This document shows, in pieces, positions 7,611-13,311 of a DNA stretch of 17,810 nucleotides. Position numbers and translations under genes: made by a program. Position 1 is the stretch's first letter. The number at the start of each line of letters is the position of its first letter. The notes below the pieces were generated by a model, which saw nothing but the letters and a program-made list of their open reading frames with translations, was not told the origin of the DNA and ran no database searches. This stretch comes from an uncultured Bacteroidales bacterium (GTDB taxonomy: Bacteria > Bacteroidota > Bacteroidia > Bacteroidales > UBA932), in NCBI GenBank assembly GCA_946549475.1, contig CAMNQO010000012.1, forward strand, positions 1 through 17,810. The letters are read 5' to 3'.

Positions 7611-8801
7611 TTATTCGGCATCGGGATCCATGATGATTTCGCCTCCCTCTTTCCACTCATCGAGGGAAACCAGGATCTCCACTTTACGGTATTCATAGAC
7701 GACGAGGGTGATTTTGTATATATACCCCGCTTCGGCAAATGTGTTGCCGTTGCCGTTGATAATCTTGCTGAAGTCAATGACCATCGGCTGGGGCTGACCA
7801 CTGGGCACGGAGGCGTTGTCCTGGGTCAAGGTCAATTGCATGTTATACTTCTGCTGTCCGGGCATCACGATCAGGCTGCCCGGAATTTGGACGCTTATCG
7901 GCTCGTCGGCGTCAAAATCGGGAGCCGGGATGGCATTCGTCTCATCCAGCGGGACCAGTTGATTGTCGGCATCCTTGATTTTCAAAACGAGCGCAGCAGG
8001 ACTGGCGACATTCTGCAGTCCCTCGTAAATGCGGCTTCCGGCAACGATGACATCGGCCTCGGTGTCGGATTCGACCGCGATACCGGCCACCTTGACCTTA
8101 CCGACGGCATCCGCCCCGCCGCTACGGATGTAAAAGTCGAAACGGGAGAGTTTGTGCTTGAAGAGCATTTCCGGCCTGGCGGCCCATTTCCGGATGGCAT
8201 AGGCGCTGAAAAGGCGGTCCTTGGAAATGGCGGGCCAGGTCTCGATTTTGTGATTCACCACCGAGTCGCGGTCGGCATAACCGACCAGCACATCCTGGGT
8301 CCCGTCGATGGCAATGTGCGTGAAGTAAGCATCCTCCTGTTTGTCGATGACCGGCACATCGTCGGCATCCAGGCTGCCGGCATCGTCCAGATAGTAGCCG
8401 AAAAACTCATAATTGCCGGAGCCATAGTAGTAAGGCTCGGTCTGGCCGTCGCCCACGGCGGGGTTGTAGAGGGTGATGGTGCCTTGCGTCCCGGCGGCAA
8501 CGGCCGGGGCCTTCTGGGACACATTGTCGATGAACGGCCGGACCAGATCCAGGCTGTCCGCTCCCGACGCATCCTTGAGGCGTTCGAGGCCGAAAAAATA
8601 CAGATCTTCGCTTCCGTTCCACGCATCGAGGGCACCCTGGGAGCGGGTTGCCACGCCACCGATATTGGAGGCAAAACTGACGGGAACGGGAGTCTCCATC
8701 TCAAAACCGCTTTCTTCAGCCGAAGAGGCGATGTTCGCTTGTTTGCTGCACGCGGCCGTCAGTATGACGGCGGCAACTGCGAAAAGAATTGACTTCTTCA
8801 T
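7611..8801 (-). CDS. Fimbrillin-family lipoprotein D (probable pilus subunit)
   Basis: The 396-residue product starts MKKSILFAVAAVILTAAC, a lipoprotein signal with acylated Cys18. Landmarks: VSFASNIGGVATR (41-53), A-L-D-A-W-N-G....LYFFGLER (57-74), a YYYGSGNYEFFGYYLDDA element (124-141), IDGTQDVLVGYADR (165-178), F-K-H-K-L-S-R-F-D-F (214-223), SLIVMPGQQKYNMQL (309-323), MVIDFSKI (340-347) and the C-terminal VVYEYRKVEILVSLDEW with Trp383. The MVIDFSKI segment is shared with gene C, showing recent common descent. Arg53 after the first strand is a candidate trimming site. The gene has the longest intercistronic leader of the array (33 bp). It probably encodes a polymerising subunit; which of C, D or E makes up the shaft cannot be told from sequence alone. 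Confidence 0.82.
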   Translation of the reverse strand: MKKSILFAVAAVILTAACSKQANIASSAEESGFEMETPVPVSFASNIGGVATRSQGALDAWNGSEDLYFFGLERLKDASGADSLDLVRPFIDNVSQKAPAVAAGTQGTITLYNPAVGDGQTEPYYYGSGNYEFFGYYLDDAGSLDADDVPVIDKQEDAYFTHIAIDGTQDVLVGYADRDSVVNHKIETWPAISKDRLFSAYAIRKWAARPEMLFKHKLSRFDFYIRSGGADAVGKVKVAGIAVESDTEADVIVAGSRIYEGLQNVASPAALVLKIKDADNQLVPLDETNAIPAPDFDADEPISVQIPGSLIVMPGQQKYNMQLTLTQDNASVPSGQPQPMVIDFSKIINGNGNTFAEAGYIYKITLVVYEYRKVEILVSLDEWKEGGEIIMDPDAE

Positions 8802-8834
8802 ACAATTTGTTTTTAGTTGATATTATATAATTTT
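8802..8834 (-). promoter_or_regulatory. A/T-rich intercistronic leader before fimbrillin D
   Basis: This 33-bp gap is almost entirely A/T and contains a 10-bp palindrome (ATTATATAAT) on the coding strand, followed by an A-rich run just before the ATG. It is the longest gap in the fimbrial cluster. A role as translational enhancer or RNA-processing site is possible. I do not see a TTTG / TAnnTTTG promoter in it. Confidence 0.35.
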
Positions 8835-9971
8835 TTATAGTTCATCCGGATCGATTTCGAACGAGCCGTGGTCTCCGTCCCAGGAAGACATCGTCACATC
8901 TATCTCCACCTTTTCCAGCCCATAGACGATAATCGTCACATCATATTGATGTCCGCTGACCGCCCGGGTATCCGTCGTTCCGCCCGGAACGGAAGGCTTG
9001 ATTTTGGAAAAATCGATGACCATCTTTTGCGTGACTTTGCCGTCATTGACGGTATAGTCGCCTTGCGTGATGACCAGTTCCACCTCATAAGTCTCCGCGC
9101 CCGGCATCACCATCAGCGGATTGCCAAAATTGTCGCCCGCCTGCGTAATCGCACCGGAACCGCCCGTGAGGGTCATCGCCACCGGCTCCTGCGCAGCATC
9201 GGGAACGATGCCGCGCGGACTCGTTTCCACATTGCTGGCAATCGTCAGAGTCCCCCGGGATTTGGAATACACTTTCAAAGACTCGACGGTCACATTGGCG
9301 GCCGTCGCGGCATTGCCGGCCTTGAGACGGAAATTGAAACGCGACAGCATGTGGTCAAAAATCAAATTGGGCTTGACATTCCGACGGGCGGCATAGGCGC
9401 CGTACACCCTTTCCACATCCACCGTCGAAGTGGCAGCCGCAGCATCCGCCGCCCGGTCGGTATGGGCCAGCATCACATCCTGTGAGCCGTCAACCGTCAC
9501 ATCCAGCGTAATGGTGCCGGCTGTCTCCGTCGGAGCGGGAGCCGCCCCGGCCGCATCGTCGGCATAATAGCCGTAAAAGTCATAATAGGTGGACTCCCGG
9601 TAGTAAAAATACTCCGTACCGGTACGATAGACATGGATGGAGCCCGTCGCACCGGAAGACGGAGACATCGCCCGCACATTGCGGATCAGATAGGCGTTTT
9701 CATCATCCTCCGCATACGGGTCCGTACCGGCGGGGATGACATACTTGCCGTCCACCCGGCGCAGCCCGTAGATATACAGGCTTTGCCTCCCGTTCCACTC
9801 CGGCAGAGCCCCCGCTCCCCGGGTGGAGACATTCGACAGGAGATTGGACCCGAACAGGACCGGCATGCGTACGCTGTCATCCACAGGGGGAACACCGTCG
9901 TTTTTCCGGCAACTGAATCCAGACAGCAGGACGAGCACCGCTACAAGTAAACATCGAACAGATTTTTGCAT
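8835..9971 (-). CDS. Fimbrillin-family lipoprotein C (probable pilus subunit)
   Basis: The 378-residue product starts MQKSVRCLLVAVLVLLSGFSC; Cys21 is the likely lipidated residue, though the lipobox (GFSC) is non-ideal. Landmarks: VLFGSNLLSNVSTR (38-51), G-A-L-P-E-W-N-G....LYIYGLRR (54-72), YFYYRESTYYDFYGYYADDA (121-140), VDGSQDVMLAHTDR (160-173), F-D-H-M-L-S-R-F-N-F (205-214), PLMVMPGAETYEVEL (285-299), MVIDFSKI (317-324) and C-terminal VYGLEKVEIDVTMSSW with Trp364. All match D and E strongly. Arg51 directly follows the first strand, in the position where Arg-specific trimming would occur in type V pilins. A 16-bp A/T-rich gap separates it from B. I read it as one of three closely related structural subunits. 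Confidence 0.82.
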   Translation of the reverse strand: MQKSVRCLLVAVLVLLSGFSCRKNDGVPPVDDSVRMPVLFGSNLLSNVSTRGAGALPEWNGRQSLYIYGLRRVDGKYVIPAGTDPYAEDDENAYLIRNVRAMSPSSGATGSIHVYRTGTEYFYYRESTYYDFYGYYADDAAGAAPAPTETAGTITLDVTVDGSQDVMLAHTDRAADAAAATSTVDVERVYGAYAARRNVKPNLIFDHMLSRFNFRLKAGNAATAANVTVESLKVYSKSRGTLTIASNVETSPRGIVPDAAQEPVAMTLTGGSGAITQAGDNFGNPLMVMPGAETYEVELVITQGDYTVNDGKVTQKMVIDFSKIKPSVPGGTTDTRAVSGHQYDVTIIVYGLEKVEIDVTMSSWDGDHGSFEIDPDEL

Positions 9972-9987
9972 ATAAATAAGATTGATA

Positions 9988-11046
9988 TTATTCTTCCGGA
10001 ACTGTATTCAAATCAAATCCGCCATAACCGGAGACCCAGGGATTCATCGTCACATCCACCCCGACCTGCTCCAGGCCGTAAATGGACAGGACGATATTGT
10101 ACCACACACCCGGCTGGAAAGTCAGTCCGCTTTGTATCTTTTCCAAATCCACCGTCACATCGGTGGTGCCTTCCCGGTCGGCCTGCCGGAGCGAGACGAA
10201 AACGACGCAGCGGGCATCGCCGGGCACCAGCATCGTCTCACCCAAGGGCCGGGCCGTCTCCGTGGACAGGGAAAGCGGGAATGAGCCTTCCACCTTCAAG
10301 GTGCCGGGATTGCTGTCCGGCAGCATTTCCAAAGAGGGACGGGAGAGATCGGGGCGGACGGGGACCAAGCGGGCGGTATTGCGGCCCGTCACCCGCATGT
10401 CCGTCACGGTCAGGCCCGCCGTCATCGCCTTGGCGGACAAAGACAGACGGGACAGGACATGGGAAAAGTGCAAGGTCGGGTACACATTTTTCCGGGCGGC
10501 CTGCGAACTGTAGGCATTGTCCGGAGAGATGACATACGCACCCGCCTTGCGGCAATCCGCATCCCGGTCCGTACCGGCGGTCATGATGTCTTGCGTTCCG
10601 TCCACTGTAATATTGAAAGCCAGGGTCATAGTCTGCAAATTTACATTTTTTCCATAAACCTGCGCATCGGCCAGGTGGCAAGCGAAAAAATCAAGCGTCC
10701 CCTGGGAGGGATAGTAGAAAGGATTGCCCGTCGCCGGGTTGAGCAGAGACACGAAGCCGGAAGCACCGCTCGGGGCCGTCCCCATGACTCCGTCGATATA
10801 ACGCCCGCTCTCGCTCAGGTCCAGGCTGCCGTTCCTGCGATGGATGCCGAATATCATCAGTTGCTCCCCGTCCCACGCATTGAGGGCGGATTTGGGATTT
10901 TCCCGTTCTTCCGGCCGGATGTCCATCTCCGTCCGGAAAAGGACGGGCTCGGGCAAGTCGGCAAGCGCCGGAGCGTCCGGTGCCTGCCGGTCACAAGCGG
11001 CAAAGGCGGTCAGCAAGGCGGCCAATATGAGGGACTTTCCGTTCAT
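9988..11046 (-). CDS. Fimbrillin-like lipoprotein B
   Basis: The 352-residue product, shortest of the six, starts MNGKSLILAALLTAFAAC (Cys18). It retains VLFRTEMDIRPEER (35-48), A-L-N-A-W-D-G....LMIFGIHR (54-70), F-Y-Y-P-S-Q-G-T-L-D-F-F-A-C (110-123), VDGTQDIMTAGTDR (148-161), F-S-H-V-L-S-R-L-S-L (194-203), ETMLVPGDARCVVFV (270-284) and C-terminal IYGLEQVGVDVTMNPW with Trp337. Basic residues R44 and R48 follow the first strand. The FFGYYADDA signature of C to E is replaced by FFACHLADA, and the loop after the H-x-LSR strand is reduced. It sits 2 bp after A with no leader. It fits an intermediate position between the anchor-like and shaft-like genes; a base or adaptor subunit is a reasonable guess. 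Confidence 0.75.
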   Translation of the reverse strand: MNGKSLILAALLTAFAACDRQAPDAPALADLPEPVLFRTEMDIRPEERENPKSALNAWDGEQLMIFGIHRRNGSLDLSESGRYIDGVMGTAPSGASGFVSLLNPATGNPFYYPSQGTLDFFACHLADAQVYGKNVNLQTMTLAFNITVDGTQDIMTAGTDRDADCRKAGAYVISPDNAYSSQAARKNVYPTLHFSHVLSRLSLSAKAMTAGLTVTDMRVTGRNTARLVPVRPDLSRPSLEMLPDSNPGTLKVEGSFPLSLSTETARPLGETMLVPGDARCVVFVSLRQADREGTTDVTVDLEKIQSGLTFQPGVWYNIVLSIYGLEQVGVDVTMNPWVSGYGGFDLNTVPEE

Positions 11047-11048
11047 TC

Positions 11049-12191
11049 CTACATTTTTTCGTTATCAAATTCGAGCGCCTGCCCGTCATTGAAGCGGACC
11101 CAGTCCTCCATCTCTATGTTGACGCTCACCTGATTGCGGCCGAAGACCTCAAAGGTCACCACATACGCATTGCCCCTGACAAAAGCCGCCCCCGAGGGAA
11201 AGGCGAGGGTGGACTTGACCTTGTCCGTAGAGACCAGGGAACTGGACAGGTCATTGACAAAAAACTGGCACTGATAACTGTCGGCCGGCGGGACCAGCAG
11301 ATAGGCGCCGACGCCGCCCATCGGGACGATCTTGTCGTCCGACATCTGATCCGGGGCGGTGATGGTCTCCATCTCTACCGCATCGAAATACTGGAAACTA
11401 CCGTTCTCCTTGCCGGTTATCAAGCGCAACGCCTGCGCCTCGTTCTGGGAGAAATCGGCGGCAAGTTCCCCTTGGCGGGACGCGACCGTCAGATACCCCC
11501 TGATGGGCGTGTCCAACTCAAAATCCGAGATTCTGAGCCGCTTCGTCGCACCGGCCGTAACGCCGGGTTTGAGTTCAAAACGCAATTTGACCATCTGGTG
11601 CTGCATCTTGAAAGTGGGATTGACATCGGTACGGGCGGAAAGATAACTGAAATTATAGCCGTCGGGAGCCTGTGCGCGGCTGGTCATCAGATCCTGCCAG
11701 CCGTCGATGCGCAACTCGTAACGCACTGCGTCCGCCGTCCGCTGCACGCTCAAGGGATAGAGGTCATCCAGGAAACATGCGGTAAAATCGTAAGAGTGAT
11801 AGTATTCGCCGTTGTTGGGATAATAGTACTGCATGGCACCCTCCCAGTCCACCCGGCTGTCGGACAGTCTGCCGACGGCTCCGTTGAGGAGGAAATCAGG
11901 GGCGAGGGCCGTACCTCCTTCCTTGTCGTAACGGATGCCGTCCCGGGTGTTGACGGCAAAGACGCGGATGGTCTTGTCTTCCAACTGCGCCAGACGGTCC
12001 ACCGTACCCATGCCCGAACGCACCTCCACACCGGCGCTCGGATTGCCCACGAACACATGCACGGGCTGGGGAATGGTCAGGTCATAGTGCGAACCTTCAT
12101 ACCCCTGATACGGATGGCAGGAGAGGACCTGCACAAGCACGGCCCCGGCGACAAAAGCGCGGCGGAATGATATGAGCCGGAGTCTATTCAT
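11049..12191 (-). CDS. Fimbrillin-like lipoprotein A (first of six; possible base/anchor subunit)
   Basis: The 380-residue product starts MNRLRLISFRRAFVAGAVLVQVLSC, a lipoprotein signal with lipobox VLSC and Cys25. It aligns with the others at YYYPNNGEYYHSYDFTACFLDD (122-143), IDGWQDLMTSRAQA (162-175), FKMQHQMVKLRFELK (194-208), A-Y-L-L-V-P-P (296-302) and the C-terminal VFGRNQVSVNIEMEDW with Trp364. The LSR of other members is MVK, a variation shared with the preceding DUF5119 protein (FKMQKMIQEL). The ATG overlaps the DUF5119 stop by 8 bp. Arg58 and Arg66 follow the first strand but are not in a TR context. Its resemblance to the anchor-type neighbour and its place at the head of the array suggest a base-proximal subunit; this is inferred. 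Confidence 0.72.
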   Translation of the reverse strand: MNRLRLISFRRAFVAGAVLVQVLSCHPYQGYEGSHYDLTIPQPVHVFVGNPSAGVEVRSGMGTVDRLAQLEDKTIRVFAVNTRDGIRYDKEGGTALAPDFLLNGAVGRLSDSRVDWEGAMQYYYPNNGEYYHSYDFTACFLDDLYPLSVQRTADAVRYELRIDGWQDLMTSRAQAPDGYNFSYLSARTDVNPTFKMQHQMVKLRFELKPGVTAGATKRLRISDFELDTPIRGYLTVASRQGELAADFSQNEAQALRLITGKENGSFQYFDAVEMETITAPDQMSDDKIVPMGGVGAYLLVPPADSYQCQFFVNDLSSSLVSTDKVKSTLAFPSGAAFVRGNAYVVTFEVFGRNQVSVNIEMEDWVRFNDGQALEFDNEKM

Positions 12192-13311
12192 CTTCGGGGG
12201 TCAAAGGCAAATGATGGTCGTCTCCCTCCTCTATCCACACTTCCAGCGCCGTTTCATCTTCCAGATCCGAAGAGGGACTGACCGACAGGACGGCATACTG
12301 AGAAATATCCAGCAGGGCGGAGGTAACGGCGATGCGATAGTCTCCTGCCGCACCCAGTTCCGCCATCACGGGATGCTCCCGGAGCAGACGGTAGAGATTG
12401 ATTTTACGGCTCTTGACATTTTTTCCGCTGATTTTGACGGCGATTTCCACGACGCCCCATCCGCCCGTCTCCGCCTCGCTGGCCGGCGAAAAGAGTCCGA
12501 GCGTGCGCAGTCTGCATTCATAGAAATGCACCTTCCCTCCGGTCCAGACGGGACTGACGCTTGACAAGACCGTCCCGATGTCGCTCCGGTCCGAAGACGA
12601 ACTCACCGTCTCGCCCTGATGGACGCTTCCGTTCAACAGGTTTAACCGGCGGGGTACGCCGTTCAGGGACAGGGCCAAGCCTTCGAGCGTCACCTCACTC
12701 TCGTCGTAGTCGATGCGGATACGCAGGGTCAGTTCCTGGATCATCTTCTGCATCTTGAAGCGAAGGCTGTTGACCGTTTCTCCCCCTTCCAGCGTACGGT
12801 GATCGGAGGCGATCCAGACCGGCTGCGCCTGCTGCACGAGAGGAAAAGGCGCGCTTTGCCGCAGGTATTCCAGACACTGTGCCTCCGGGTCGGCCGGAAC
12901 GGCAGCCGGGGATTCTTCCCCTGCGACCGGCAGGAGCAGGGAGATGTCCGCCAGTCCCACGCCCGTCGGATTGACGGCAAAAAGGTCGTAATTGTCAACC
13001 CGGTAAAAGGTATTCAGGGAGCCGCCGAAAGCGATGGCGTGATAATTCCCTTTGGCGACCGTATGCGTATCGCGTTTGGGCAGATAAAGATGACAGGTAT
13101 CGTGTACGGTCTGCGTCGTCCGGGCCAGGGCCAGATAGAGGAGGGCGGTGGTGTCGTCGGCCGTAGCCTGTACGCCGTCGGGAAGTCCCCAGTCGATGAC
13201 GCCGGCATAGCGGGCCGTCGGGTAGGGATCTTCCGAGATGTCCACACGCACACAGCCGGACACCGCAAGGGCCAGGAAGACACATTTTCCTATGAACGCC
13301 ACTCCTTTCAT
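12184..13311 (-). CDS. DUF5119 / FimB-Mfa2-like fimbrial lipoprotein (putative anchor)
   Basis: The 375-residue product starts MKGVAFIGKCVFLALAVSGC, a clear lipoprotein signal (VSGC, Cys20). Residues 30-100 show an acidic P-T-A-R-x-x-G-V-I-D-W strand, a loop, a L-Y-L-A-L strand and then K-G-N-Y-H-A-I-A-F-G-G (87-97). This is the layout of DUF5119 and FimB/Mfa2 proteins. A central FKMQKMIQELTLRIRID strand (185-201) parallels the F-x-H-x-LSRF strand of fimbrillins. The C-terminus ends A-L-E-V-W (Trp359) plus an acidic tail, echoing the Trp motif of the subunits. In Porphyromonas type V pili, Mfa2/FimB is the outer-membrane anchor that limits pilus length; by position and domain this is the best anchor candidate here. 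The start forms a 4-bp ATGA overlap with the upstream gene, and the stop overlaps fimbrillin A. Confidence 0.68.
   Translation of the reverse strand: MKGVAFIGKCVFLALAVSGCVRVDISEDPYPTARYAGVIDWGLPDGVQATADDTTALLYLALARTTQTVHDTCHLYLPKRDTHTVAKGNYHAIAFGGSLNTFYRVDNYDLFAVNPTGVGLADISLLLPVAGEESPAAVPADPEAQCLEYLRQSAPFPLVQQAQPVWIASDHRTLEGGETVNSLRFKMQKMIQELTLRIRIDYDESEVTLEGLALSLNGVPRRLNLLNGSVHQGETVSSSSDRSDIGTVLSSVSPVWTGGKVHFYECRLRTLGLFSPASEAETGGWGVVEIAVKISGKNVKSRKINLYRLLREHPVMAELGAAGDYRIAVTSALLDISQYAVLSVSPSSDLEDETALEVWIEEGDDHHLPLTPEDE

Noticed and set aside
7585..7656. Upstream extension of fimbrillin E to 7656
   Set aside because: It adds 24 basic residues before a perfect lipoprotein signal (MKKYFFF) and overlaps the end of gene D.
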